In this document: positions 17,127-25,686 of the stretch, piece after piece
Position numbering within the stretch: the stretch's first letter is position 1
How the letters are laid out: every line of letters begins with the position of its first letter
NCBI GenBank assembly: GCA_019749805.1
Contig: JAIEPH010000003.1
Span: forward strand, 1-64,000
Origin: Mycobacteriaceae bacterium
GTDB lineage: Bacteria > Actinomycetota > Actinomycetes > Mycobacteriales > Mycobacteriaceae
Reading direction: 5' to 3'
DNA length: 64,000 nucleotides
Notes under the pieces: generated by a model
Told to the model about the DNA's origin: nothing
The model's input: the letters and a program-made list of their open reading frames with translations, nothing else
The model's database searches: none
Program-made: the position numbers and the translations under genes

Positions 17127-17480
17127 GTGCCCGCGAAGGATCTGATCACCACCTCGGTCAGCTACGACGACGACGTCGCTGTGCTTGCGGTCAGCGGCGA
17201 AATAGATCTGGCAACCATCCCGGCGTTCGAGGCGGCCATCGCCGACGCGCTCGCCCAGCGACCCAAGGCGTTGATCGTCGACCTCTCTGCGGTGGACTTC
17301 CTTGCGTCGGCGGGGCTGCAGGCGTTGGTGGCCACTCACGAAAAGATCGGAGGGTCGGCAGGGTTCGCGGTTGTCGCCGACGGACCGGTTACGAGTCGGC
17401 CCATCCAGTTAACCGGTTTGGACCAGGTTTTGTCGCTCTCATCGTCGGTCGCCGAAGCGAAAGTTTCGGTTGCTGGGTAA
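17127..17480 (+). CDS. RsbV/RsfB-like STAS anti-anti-sigma factor
   Basis: A 117-residue STAS protein. AVSGEIDLATIPAFEAAI and VDLSAVDFLASAGLQALV are classical; Ser61 in LASAG is the predicted phosphoacceptor. AAGGAAAG at 17116-17123 sits a few bases before GTG 17127, which decides the start over the in-frame GTG 17094. It is divergent from rsbR with about 150 bases between. It is the natural substrate of the phosphatase and kinase domains of the rsbU product and would release a sigma factor. No sigma factor gene is in the window. Confidence 0.88.
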   Translation: MPAKDLITTSVSYDDDVAVLAVSGEIDLATIPAFEAAIADALAQRPKALIVDLSAVDFLASAGLQALVATHEKIGGSAGFAVVADGPVTSRPIQLTGLDQVLSLSSSVAEAKVSVAG

Positions 17481-17596
17481 TCGCGATCGCCAACGGAGAC
17501 TTCGTCGGGCGGCTTCCTCGGCGTTCGGCTAAAGTTCCGGATGCCGGTTTGATCTTGGTAGCAGCTGGCATTGGTCGGGACAGTAAGGACTGTGAC

Positions 17597-17869
17597 ATGA
17601 GGTCAGTTTTGGGTCGCCGCGTGGCGGCCATCGCCGGCGGCGCTGCGGTCACCGCGATGGTTGTGCTCACCGCATCGTGTTCCAGCGATGAAGAGGCACC
17701 GAGCGAGACCACCGAGACCACCACCTCGGAGACCACCACGACGACGTCGGCCGCACCGGTCGAGCCGACTGAAAAGGCGCCGCGTCTGGAGCCCGGTGGC
17801 CCCAACCCGTTCTCCCCGTCGGTGATCGCCCCGCCGGCCCCGTCGGCCACGCACCCCCGAACGGGCTAG
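17597..17869 (+). CDS. Small Thr/Pro-rich lipoprotein, paralogue B
   Basis: A 90-residue lipoprotein starting MRSVLGRRVAAIAGGAAVTAM, with lipobox LTASC and Cys near residue 28. A Ser/Glu/Thr linker and the tail EPTEKAPRLEPGGPNPFSP follow. AAGGA at 17585-17589 precedes ATG 17597. It is a clear duplicate of the gene at 10281-10547 and lies on the other side of the stressosome genes in opposite orientation. Function unknown. Confidence 0.85.
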   Translation: MRSVLGRRVAAIAGGAAVTAMVVLTASCSSDEEAPSETTETTTSETTTTTSAAPVEPTEKAPRLEPGGPNPFSPSVIAPPAPSATHPRTG

Positions 17870-17909
17870 CACCGGGCTGGTCGGACCGCTCGCAAGTACG
17901 CTGGTTGGA

Positions 17910-19508
17910 GTGAAGGCGCGGCATATCGGCGTGCTGGCGTTGGTTGCCGCCAGCGTGATGGTGCTCGTTTCCGATCTGCGGCCGACGTCGTCGCGCCCCG
18001 GCTCAAACGGCGGCGATGCCATCGCGGGGCCGTACTCGTACCTACTTGCCAGCTCCACCGATCTGGGGCCGTCGCACAACGACAACGCCCAGCTGACCCT
18101 CGCGCTGCATGGGCCGACGCGTCCGGACGGCGTTTTCGATTGGGCGCACAGCCAGGGCCTGGACGTCAGGTGGAAGCCGGGCCAGGCCTGGGCGGTGCTC
18201 GAAGGTGCGGCGGAGACGGTGGCCGACGCATTCGACGTCGAGGTCCACGACTACCGCGGAAAGCGCGGTCAGGTGTTCTACGCATCGCCGCAACAGCCCT
18301 CGATTCCCGATGCGCTGACATCCGAGGTCACCGAGCTGGGACGGATCCTCGGCTACCTGCCGCACCACACCTCGCAGACGCGGATGTTTCCGCTCGACGT
18401 GCCGGACAAGGGACTGAAGCCCAGCGCGCTGTTGAACACCTATAACGCTTCGCGACTGGCCGCCGATGGCTATACGGGCAAGGGCGCCACGATCGTGTTC
18501 TTCGCCTTCGACGGTTTCGACCAGTCCGATCTGGACGCGTTCGCGAGTACGTACGGGCTGCCCCATTTCACCCCGGAAGTCGTCGGTGGCGAGCTCGACG
18601 ACCCGCGCGGCGAGACGACCATGGATCTCGAAGTCGCCCACGCCGTGGCACCGGATGCGCGCAAGGTCGTGTTCAGCGCCCAGTCGACGATCTCCGGCGA
18701 CGGCACTTTCGAGAAGATCGGCGAGTTGTTCGCCGAGGCCGATCGCCGTTATCCCGGTGCGATCTGGAGCTTTTCGATCGGATGGGGCTGCGACAAACTG
18801 ATCACCGCCGCCGATCTCGCACCGCCGCGCGAAGCGCTCGCGGCGGCACAGGCGAACGGCACGACGGCGTTCAACGCGAGCGGCGATCTCGCCGGGCTGG
18901 AATGCAAAGGTGGCGACGACTGGTCCTCTCCGCCCGGCGAGGCCGATATCGGGCTGGACTCGCTGGCGTCACTGCCGGAGATGACCGATGTCGGCGGCAC
19001 GACGCTGTCCACCGACGCCGACGGCAGGTGGCTTGCCGAGCAGGCCTGGTACGACGTCCCGCTGTCGGTCGGCAGCGGCGGCGGGGTGTCCAACCTTTTC
19101 GAGCGCCCGGAATGGCAACGGGCCGTGATGCCCGACAGCGATCCCGAGCGCAGGCTGACGCCCGACGTCGCAGCCGTCGCCGACCCCTTCACCGGCGTGC
19201 GCATCATCTTCAAGGGAACTGAACTGGTCGGTGGCGGGACATCGCAGTCCGCACCGATCTGGGCGGGGCTTGCCGCGGTGATGAACCAGTACCTGCTCGC
19301 CAACGGCGGACGGCTGATCGGCGCCTTCAACCCGCTGCTCTACCGGATCGCCGAGGGTGCACCGTTGCCCGCGTTCCGTGACGTGACTCTCGGCGCCAAT
19401 GCCGTCGCCGAGGCCGGACCGGGTTACGACCTCATCACCGGGCTCGGTACCCCCGATATCGACAACCTCGTACGCAATCTGCTGATCCTCCAAGAGGCGG
19501 CCGAATGA
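17910..19508 (+). CDS. Peptidase S53 (sedolisin/kumamolisin-type serine carboxyl protease)
   Basis: A 532-residue exported or membrane-anchored protease with a hydrophobic N-terminus (residues 5-21). The pro-domain covers about 35-165. The catalytic set is complete: Glu235 and Asp239 (RGETTMDLEVAHA), Asp326 (NASGDLAG) and Ser445 (GGTSQSAP). A C-terminal Ca2+ site follows (DVTLGAN...GPGYDLITGLGTPD). Such enzymes work in acid. GTG 17910 starts the gene; the stop overlaps the next ATG. The two downstream membrane genes are probable partners. Confidence 0.93.
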   Translation: MKARHIGVLALVAASVMVLVSDLRPTSSRPGSNGGDAIAGPYSYLLASSTDLGPSHNDNAQLTLALHGPTRPDGVFDWAHSQGLDVRWKPGQAWAVLEGAAETVADAFDVEVHDYRGKRGQVFYASPQQPSIPDALTSEVTELGRILGYLPHHTSQTRMFPLDVPDKGLKPSALLNTYNASRLAADGYTGKGATIVFFAFDGFDQSDLDAFASTYGLPHFTPEVVGGELDDPRGETTMDLEVAHAVAPDARKVVFSAQSTISGDGTFEKIGELFAEADRRYPGAIWSFSIGWGCDKLITAADLAPPREALAAAQANGTTAFNASGDLAGLECKGGDDWSSPPGEADIGLDSLASLPEMTDVGGTTLSTDADGRWLAEQAWYDVPLSVGSGGGVSNLFERPEWQRAVMPDSDPERRLTPDVAAVADPFTGVRIIFKGTELVGGGTSQSAPIWAGLAAVMNQYLLANGGRLIGAFNPLLYRIAEGAPLPAFRDVTLGANAVAEAGPGYDLITGLGTPDIDNLVRNLLILQEAAE

Positions 19509-20701
19509 CGACTCCCGATGATTCCGTCCCGACAACGGAATGCCGCATCTGCAAGACCGACGTCCCGGACGGCGAGTACTGCGGACTGTGTGGATGCCAC
19601 CTGCAACCGCGGCCTGGCGAGGGCCCGGACTGGTTGCGCATCAAGAACTTCGGGGCGGCGCCGAATGAGCACCTGCTGCAGCTGTCGTTGGCCAGTTCGC
19701 TGTTCCCCCAGGTGGCGCAGCGCTCCCGAACGGCGTTCCGGCTCGGTCTGGTGGTGCTGCTGGTGTGCCTCGTCGCATTCACACTGCTGCGTCTGCCCGC
19801 CGCGCTGATCACCGTCGGCACGTTGGGCCTGCCCGTGCTGTACCTCATCTATCTGCGCGAGTCGGATGCCTTCCGCGACTTCCCGGTCGGCACTCTGGTG
19901 CTCACCGCGGTGCTCGGTATTGGATTCGGGGTGGGGTGGGTCCTGCTCACGGGCTCGATGGTTGCCCGCTCGTACGAGGTCGGTCTGGGCTCCGCAATGA
20001 CGGGCATGCCGATGCTCCGCGTAGGTATCGGCATCCCGCTGGGCGGGGTGATCCTGATGCTGATGCCGGCTGTGATCGTGAGGGTGTTTCGACCATCCTC
20101 ACGAGAAGCGTTGGACGGCTTCAGGATCGGTATGCTGGGCGCCTTCGCCTTCATGGCCGCGGCGGCGATGACGCGGTCGGCTCCGATGTTCGGGACCGGG
20201 GCCATCAGCAAGCGCCCACTGGAGAGCCTGCTCGTCGAGGCGGGCATCAGGGGCATCTCGATACCTTTGATCACCGCGGCCGCTGGTGGATTGATCGGTG
20301 CGGCAATGTGGTTCACCCGCCCGGCAAGTAAGAAGGATCAGCACCCCGGCATGGTGCGGCTGGTTCTCGTCGGTCTCGCGGCGGCGATCCTCGCCGTCTA
20401 TCTCGGGCTGGGCCTGATCGACGTCGCCCGCGTTCCGCAGTTGTTGATGCTGGTGCTCTATCTGGCACTGGCGCTGGTCACCATGCTGGTGTTGCGCATC
20501 GGTTTGCATCTGGCGCTGCTGCACGAGGCCCATGACGAGATCCAGTCGGATGAGCCGCTGCTGTGTACGCACTGCGGACATGTGGTGCCGGACATGGCTT
20601 TCTGCCCCGCGTGCGGGGTGGCGACGCGGGCATCGTCACGGTCGTCACGCGATGAACGGCGCGATGCCCGTCCGGTGCGTGAAGGTCCCAACACCAAGTG
20701 A
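19505..20701 (+). CDS. Multi-pass membrane protein with zinc ribbons at both ends
   Basis: A 398-residue protein. Residues about 12-33 form a zinc ribbon (ECRICKTDVPDGEYCGLCG). About eight to ten transmembrane helices occupy 75-345, and a second ribbon lies near 358-378 (LLCTHCGHVVPDMAFCPACG). Both ribbons have two CxxC pairs and should be on the cytoplasmic side. The gene overlaps its two neighbours by 4 bases each, so it is co-translated with the S53 protease and the anchored protein. No enzymatic motif is recognised. Confidence 0.85.
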   Translation: MTTPDDSVPTTECRICKTDVPDGEYCGLCGCHLQPRPGEGPDWLRIKNFGAAPNEHLLQLSLASSLFPQVAQRSRTAFRLGLVVLLVCLVAFTLLRLPAALITVGTLGLPVLYLIYLRESDAFRDFPVGTLVLTAVLGIGFGVGWVLLTGSMVARSYEVGLGSAMTGMPMLRVGIGIPLGGVILMLMPAVIVRVFRPSSREALDGFRIGMLGAFAFMAAAAMTRSAPMFGTGAISKRPLESLLVEAGIRGISIPLITAAAGGLIGAAMWFTRPASKKDQHPGMVRLVLVGLAAAILAVYLGLGLIDVARVPQLLMLVLYLALALVTMLVLRIGLHLALLHEAHDEIQSDEPLLCTHCGHVVPDMAFCPACGVATRASSRSSRDERRDARPVREGPNTK

Positions 20702-21426
20702 CCACGGCCACGAATTTCTTTCCGGGATACGCGGTTCCGGCCGGCACCTACGAGGCACCCCAGCCGCCTCGCACCTCGCGCACACGCTTGGTGCTGATAT
20801 GGTTCGCCACCATCGCCGTCATGGCGGGGGCGCTGGTCGGGCTGTCCGCGATGATCAGCAAGCCCCCCGTGCGCTACATGTGCCCGCCGGAGTGCGGCAG
20901 GCCACCGACGGGTACACCGGTCACGATAAATCCACGTTTCACGGCCGCCGACGGCACGTTCTCGGTGTCGCATCCCGCGCCCAGTTCGGCTTACCGTATC
21001 ACCACCGAGCCGAACAAGGTGATCGCCGAGTTCCTTGGCGGTGATGGCGGCAGCATGCAGTTCTTCAGTGTTCCCGTCGCCGACCGGTCACCTGAGCAGA
21101 TCGCTAAAGAACTGGTGAGCAAGAGGTTTCCCGATACCCGGACCGCGTACGAGATTCCCAACGCGATGGTCGGCTACCAGCCCGGGTTCGGAGAGATCGT
21201 CGACTGGTGGCCGCAGGGTGCCAACAGCAATTACCAGAGGATGCGGGTGCTGATCATGGTCGCCATCAAGAACGATCTCGCTCTCGTGGCCTCGGCGGTG
21301 GGGCCCTACCACGAATTCGGACCCGACTTCGGGTTTGGCAAGCCCTCCGGTGCCAACACCCAAATCGCTTTGGATATGGGCAAGTACGTCAACAGCTTCA
21401 GCTGGCAGGGCGACCCGCCGCGCTAG
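20698..21426 (+). CDS. Single-pass anchored mycobacterial protein of unknown function
   Basis: A 242-residue protein. A short cytoplasmic N-terminus is followed by one transmembrane helix (about 30-52, LVLIWFATIAVMAGALVGL). An extracytoplasmic domain begins RYMCPPECGRPP, whose two cysteines may pair. The domain (about 75-235) is mixed alpha/beta by eye and resembles no family I know. GTG 20698 overlaps the previous stop. It is the third member of the S53 protease operon and may bind or localise the protease. Confidence 0.8.
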   Translation: MTTATNFFPGYAVPAGTYEAPQPPRTSRTRLVLIWFATIAVMAGALVGLSAMISKPPVRYMCPPECGRPPTGTPVTINPRFTAADGTFSVSHPAPSSAYRITTEPNKVIAEFLGGDGGSMQFFSVPVADRSPEQIAKELVSKRFPDTRTAYEIPNAMVGYQPGFGEIVDWWPQGANSNYQRMRVLIMVAIKNDLALVASAVGPYHEFGPDFGFGKPSGANTQIALDMGKYVNSFSWQGDPPR

Positions 21427-21451
21427 TGGTCAGCCCCATAGGATCACCCAG

Positions 21452-22063
21452 GTGACGGGCAGTCAGGGCACGCGGTTCTCCCGCAGCGTCGGACGGACCA
21501 TCGCCGTGGCCCTGGCGCTGTTTTTGGCGGGTGTAATCGGCCTAGCGGCCGATATCGTCGCGTTCAGCGGGCGATCCGACGCTTCGCAGGCGGATGCAGC
21601 AATCGTCCTCGGTGCGGCCGTCGACGACGATGCACCGTCGCCGGTGTTCTCCGAACGTCTGCGGCACGCGGCCGAGCTTTTCAAATCAGGACAGGTGAAG
21701 TGGATCGTCGTGACGGGCGGTGTCGGGCAGGGCGACACGCTCGCCGAATCCGAGGCCGGCGGCGAATGGCTGATCGATGCCGGAATTCCGGCCGATCGCA
21801 TCCTCATCGAGACGCAGTCCCGCACCACCAAGCAGAATCTGGTCTTCGCCCGGCCGCTGCTTTCCGAACATGACATCAACCGCGTGCTGATCGTCAGCGA
21901 TCCGTTGCACATGCGCCGCGCGATGCGGATGGCCGACGACCTGCGACTTGATGCGCACCCGTCGCCCACGCCAACCAGTCGCTTCCAAACCCTCGGCACG
22001 CAGCTCCCGATGCTGTTGCGCGAGATGTACTTCAGCGTGCATTACTACGCGACGCGTCAGTGA
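21452..22063 (+). CDS. YdcF/DUF218-family membrane-anchored protein
   Basis: A 203-residue protein. An N-terminal helix (about 12-32) anchors a DUF218 domain: DAAIVLGAAVDDDAPSPVF, VTGGVGQGDTLAESEAGGEW, ESQ-like ETQSRTTKQNLVFA and VLIVSDPLHMRRAMRMA. DUF218 proteins include E. coli SanA/YdcF and are linked to envelope barrier function. The GTG at 21452 is chosen since AGGA lies about 10 bases upstream and the residues before it are antisense-like. It converges on fusA2 with one base between the stops. Confidence 0.87.
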   Translation: MTGSQGTRFSRSVGRTIAVALALFLAGVIGLAADIVAFSGRSDASQADAAIVLGAAVDDDAPSPVFSERLRHAAELFKSGQVKWIVVTGGVGQGDTLAESEAGGEWLIDAGIPADRILIETQSRTTKQNLVFARPLLSEHDINRVLIVSDPLHMRRAMRMADDLRLDAHPSPTPTSRFQTLGTQLPMLLREMYFSVHYYATRQ

Positions 22064-22064
22064 T

Positions 22065-24365
22065 TTACACCGACGCCCGCACCTTGGCCGCCGCCTGCTC
22101 TGGCATGGGCTCATAGCGAGCGAAGGATCGCGTGAAGGATCCGGCGCCGTGCGCCAGCGACCGGAGGTCGATCGCGTATCGGGTCAACTCGACCTCGGGT
22201 ATCTCGGCCTTCACCACGGTGCGGTCCTCGCCGACCTTGTCCGTGCCCACCACGCGGCCGCGCCTGCCGGCCAGGTCGCTCATCACGGCGCCGACGAAAT
22301 CGTCGGGCACCACGACCGAGACTTCGTCGACCGGTTCGAGCAGGTTCACTTTGGTCGCCGAAGCCGCCTCACGCAGTGCCAGCCCACCTGCCATCTGGAA
22401 AGCGAAGTCGGACGAGTCGACGCTGTGCGCCTTTCCGTCGAACAGCGTCACCCTGATGTCGACGACCGGATAGCCCGATCCCGCCCCGTTGAGAAGGCCC
22501 TTCTCCATCTGAGCGCGTACACCTTTTTCCACGCTCGGAATGAACTGCCGTGGAACGGAACCCCCGACGACCTTGTCGACGAATTCGAAACCAGACCCTT
22601 CCGGGAGCGGCTCCACCTCGATGTCACATACCGCGAACTGGCCGTGGCCGCCGGACTGCTTGACATGCCGCCCATGCCCTTTGGCCTTGCCGCCCAGCGT
22701 TTCTCGTAGCGGCACCCGCAACTCGACGGTGTCGACGGCGACGCCGTAACGGCGTGCCAGCGCGTCGAGCACTACACCGGAATGCGCCTCGCCCATGGTC
22801 CACAACACGATCTGATGTGTCTCGGGGTTCTGTTCGATGCGCAGCGTCGGATCCTCGGCCGCAAGCCGCTGCAACCCGACCGCAAGCTTGTCCTCGTCGG
22901 TCTTGGCGTGTGGTTGAATAGCCATGGGCAGCAACGGTTCTGGCATGGTCCATGGTTTGAGCACCAACGGTTCCGCCTTTGCGGACAGCGTGTCGCCGGT
23001 CTCGGCGCGTGACAGCCGCCCGATGGCGCAGATGTCACCGGCCACCACCTGCGGTGCGGGCCGCTGTTGCTTGCCGAGTGGGAATGACAACGTGCCGATG
23101 CGTTCGTCCTCGTCATGGTCGGCGTGGCCGGCCGTCCAACGGGGGTCGGCGTGGCCGGCCGTCCAACGGGGGTCGGCGTGGCCGGCCGTCCAACGGGGGT
23201 CGGCGTGGCCGGGGGAGGAGCCGTTGGCGCCGTAGAACGACGAGAAGTGGCCGGACACGTGCACGGTCGCGTCGGGGGAGATGGTCCCGGAGAACACCCG
23301 CACCAGGCTGACGCGGCCCAGATATGGGTCCGACGTGGTCTTGACGACCTCCGCGAGCAGGGGGCCGGCTGGATCACACGGCAAGCTGTTGCGGGACTTG
23401 CCCTGCGGGGTGAACACCTCGGGGAGCTGGTGTTCGGGCGGGGACGGGAACCCGCTGGTGATGACCTCCAGCAGTTCGAGGGTGCCCACGCCGGTGGTGC
23501 TGCACACGGGGATGACCGGAAAGAACGACCCGCGCGCGACGGCCTTCTCGAGATCGTCGATCAACACCGACTGATCGATCTCCTCGCCGCCGAGATAACG
23601 CTCCATCAGCGTTTCGTCCTCGGACTCCTCGATGATTCCCTCGATCAGGCTGCCGCGCATCTCCTCGATCGCGCCTCTGTATGAGGTGTCGGGTTCATGG
23701 GAGGCGGTGCGCTTGCCGTCGGCGTATTCGAAGTGGGTCTGCGAGAGGAGCCCGATGAGGCCGGTGCAGGGCCCGCCGGCGGTGCCGGCAATTGAGCCGG
23801 AGTCGGCGGTGCCGGCAATTGAGCCGGAGTCGGCGGGCAGGTACAGCGGCAGCACCTTGTCGCCGAACGCCCGCTGCGCGGCGTCGAGCGCGTTGTCATA
23901 GTTCGCGCGGGCGTGATCGAGCTTCGTGACAAGGACCGCACGGGGCATACCGACCTGACTGCATTCCAGCCACAGCGACTTCGTTGGCTGGTCGATTTCC
24001 TCGTTGGCCGCGATGACGAAGAGCGCGCAGTCAGCGGCCCGCAGACCGGCCCGCAGTTCCCCGACGAAGTCGGCGTAGCCGGGTGTATCGATCAGGTTGA
24101 CCTTGACGCCGTCGTGCTCCAGTGACGCCAGGGCGAGACCGACCGAGCGCTGCTGCGAGATCTCCGCCTCGTCGCAATCGCAGACGGTGGTCCCGTCGAC
24201 GACCGATCCCGGTCTGTTGAGTACTCCGGCGGCGACCAGTAACGCCTCGACGAGTGTTGTCTTGCCGCCACCCGATGGGCCCACCAGCACCACGTTGCGG
24301 ATGGCGGCCGGACTGTCCGCGGTGGGGGCAGCTCCAGCTTGGGAAGTTGTCGTCTTGTCGGCCAT
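22065..24365 (-). CDS. fusA2: EF-G-like translational GTPase (FusA2) with repeat insertions
   Basis: A 766-residue protein. The P-loop is GPSGGGKTTL (about 29-38), G3 is DTPGYADF (93-100) and G4 is TKLDH instead of NKxD. Domains II-V follow. M. tuberculosis FusA2 is about 714 residues; the surplus is largely explained by two 9-residue repeats (DSGSIAGTA, about 179-196) and about three of GHADPRWTA (about 386-416). The first sits in the G domain, the second in domain II. The leader has a strong GGAGGA. FusA2 differs from the main EF-G, which is encoded elsewhere; its exact role is unsettled. Confidence 0.92.
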   Translation of the reverse strand: MADKTTTSQAGAAPTADSPAAIRNVVLVGPSGGGKTTLVEALLVAAGVLNRPGSVVDGTTVCDCDEAEISQQRSVGLALASLEHDGVKVNLIDTPGYADFVGELRAGLRAADCALFVIAANEEIDQPTKSLWLECSQVGMPRAVLVTKLDHARANYDNALDAAQRAFGDKVLPLYLPADSGSIAGTADSGSIAGTAGGPCTGLIGLLSQTHFEYADGKRTASHEPDTSYRGAIEEMRGSLIEGIIEESEDETLMERYLGGEEIDQSVLIDDLEKAVARGSFFPVIPVCSTTGVGTLELLEVITSGFPSPPEHQLPEVFTPQGKSRNSLPCDPAGPLLAEVVKTTSDPYLGRVSLVRVFSGTISPDATVHVSGHFSSFYGANGSSPGHADPRWTAGHADPRWTAGHADPRWTAGHADHDEDERIGTLSFPLGKQQRPAPQVVAGDICAIGRLSRAETGDTLSAKAEPLVLKPWTMPEPLLPMAIQPHAKTDEDKLAVGLQRLAAEDPTLRIEQNPETHQIVLWTMGEAHSGVVLDALARRYGVAVDTVELRVPLRETLGGKAKGHGRHVKQSGGHGQFAVCDIEVEPLPEGSGFEFVDKVVGGSVPRQFIPSVEKGVRAQMEKGLLNGAGSGYPVVDIRVTLFDGKAHSVDSSDFAFQMAGGLALREAASATKVNLLEPVDEVSVVVPDDFVGAVMSDLAGRRGRVVGTDKVGEDRTVVKAEIPEVELTRYAIDLRSLAHGAGSFTRSFARYEPMPEQAAAKVRASV
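23118..23212. repeat. 27-bp tandem repeat in fusA2 (three copies plus a partial)
   Basis: Three identical 27-base units span 23118-23144, 23145-23171 and 23172-23198. A 14-base partial copy follows at 23199-23212. On the coding (minus) strand each unit gives GHADPRWTA in frame, so copy-number change would not break the gene. It behaves as a coding VNTR. Confidence 0.9.
23777..23830. repeat. 27-bp tandem repeat in fusA2 (two copies), related to a repeat in rsbU
   Basis: Two identical 27-base units lie at 23777-23803 and 23804-23830 and encode DSGSIAGTA twice. Each contains CCGGC-aattga-GCCGG, a short perfect hairpin. The core is shared with 14611-14632 in rsbU. Confidence 0.88.
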
Positions 24366-24529
24366 GACGTGTCCTCCAGGTTCGTCAAACCAGAATTCTC
24401 CGAACCGTCACCGAGCACAAGGGAATGACACAACTCGTGGGGTGTGGCCTCAGCGCATCCGACGGCGGTGGCGGTTCTTCTGCATCACGGCGTGCTCGAG
24501 AACCAGCCCGACGTGACCCATGATGGCAT

Positions 24530-24949
24530 TCACGCCTGCCACGCCGACCACCGCGCGACGGTGATCGTGACGACGGGACCGTCGAGTGCAAGCCTCTGGT
24601 ATTGAACGTATTTGCGCCGCAGCAGCGCATAGCCGCTGGCCATCTCGTCACCGCTGGGGTGGATCTCGGCGACGCCGTCGGCCCGGACCCACCACAGCTT
24701 GGTCCAGTCTTCGTCGTAGTTGTCGACGAGCACGCTCACCCGGGGGTTGGCCTCGATATTGGTCAGCCGCTGCAACCGTCGGGTGGATTTACGTTTGGCG
24801 TCGACGGCGGTGTAGATCACTGGTTGTTCGCGGTCGGAGTTGACCGCGAACACCACGGGCACAACGTGTGGCGCGCCGTCCGGCCCGACGGTGGCGAGCA
24901 TCGCGACGGGCGATTGCGCGAACAAGGCCGCAGCGTCGATTTCGGCCAT
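24530..24949 (-). CDS. PPOX-class F420-dependent protein (Rv0121c-like)
   Basis: A 139-residue split-barrel flavin/deazaflavin-binding protein. [34 protein letters not shown] is the family's N-terminal strand pair, then [27 protein letters not shown] and the WWVRADG segment follow. Such proteins bind F420 or FMN and reduce unknown substrates. It is upstream of fusA2 on the same strand, as Rv0121c and Rv0120c are in M. tuberculosis. The gap of 164 bases before fusA2 suggests separate initiation. Confidence 0.88.
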   Translation of the reverse strand: MAEIDAAALFAQSPVAMLATVGPDGAPHVVPVVFAVNSDREQPVIYTAVDAKRKSTRRLQRLTNIEANPRVSVLVDNYDEDWTKLWWVRADGVAEIHPSGDEMASGYALLRRKYVQYQRLALDGPVVTITVARWSAWQA

Positions 24950-25116
24950 GGGATTCAGACTATTCCGAAATCAGTCGACGAACATCTCCGCGGGTCCACC
25001 TCGGCCTCGGTCTGCATCCGCCGTGCCAGGTGCACGAGCAGCGGTGAGGACAGTTCTGGCATGCATCAGTTGCTGCATATCGACTCCTCGGTCCAGGGGG
25101 ATCAGTCCGTCAGCCG

Positions 25117-25686
25117 TCAGCGTGGTCCGCGCGGCTGGGGCGCGACGCTGATGGGTGACCGTGTCACCGGTGTGCGGGTCACCCCGATCTCGGGCGGCCG
25201 AGTGCTCCGCGGCGGCGGGTTCTGCGGCCGCACCGTCTGCGCCGGGCGGGGGTCGATGGGCTCGGCCGACGTCTCAGGCGGTCGCGGCGGCACTTCGCTG
25301 CTGGTCGCACGTACGGTCGACACCGCCGTCGTGGTCGACGGCGCCTCGGTCGGCGTCGTGGTGGCCACTTCCGGGCCGGGATCGCGAACTATCAACAGAA
25401 CTGCCGAGACCACCAGCGCCGCCGCGGCGGCCCCGGCGGCGATCCACACGGCCAGCACATGTCTGCCGCGGTACCAGGGCGCCGGCGCCGGTTCGAAGTA
25501 CCAGGTGTTCGCGTCGAAGGCGTCGAACGTTCCCGGGACGGGGTCGTGCAGCGCCGGTTCGTAGTCGTCGGCCGGAACCGACTCCAGCAGCGTCTTTTCG
25601 CCGTCCGAGTCCTCGGCCTCCGAGGGCGCTTCGGGCAGGTCGCCGATCAGGTAATCGAAATCCCCCGAGGCTTCGCGTTCAGCCAC
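25117..25686 (-). CDS. Proline/threonine-rich single-pass membrane protein
   Basis: A 189-residue protein. An acidic cytoplasmic N-terminus (about 1-75, GDLPEAPSEAEDSDGEKTLLES) is followed by one transmembrane helix (about 77-102). The extracytoplasmic tail is long, disordered and Thr/Pro-rich, with repeated TRTP/PPRP motifs. It resembles several mycobacterial envelope proteins of unknown function. No enzymatic domain. The flanking gaps (24950-25116 and 25687-25867) hold no gene that I can support. Confidence 0.78.
   Translation of the reverse strand: MAEREASGDFDYLIGDLPEAPSEAEDSDGEKTLLESVPADDYEPALHDPVPGTFDAFDANTWYFEPAPAPWYRGRHVLAVWIAAGAAAAALVVSAVLLIVRDPGPEVATTTPTEAPSTTTAVSTVRATSSEVPPRPPETSAEPIDPRPAQTVRPQNPPPRSTRPPEIGVTRTPVTRSPISVAPQPRGPR

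Noticed and set aside
24453..24548. A minus-strand frame downstream of the F420 protein encoding about 32 residues ending MQKNRHRRRMR
   Set aside because: It is very short, overlaps the F420 gene end, has no clear ribosome site and shows no recognisable homology.
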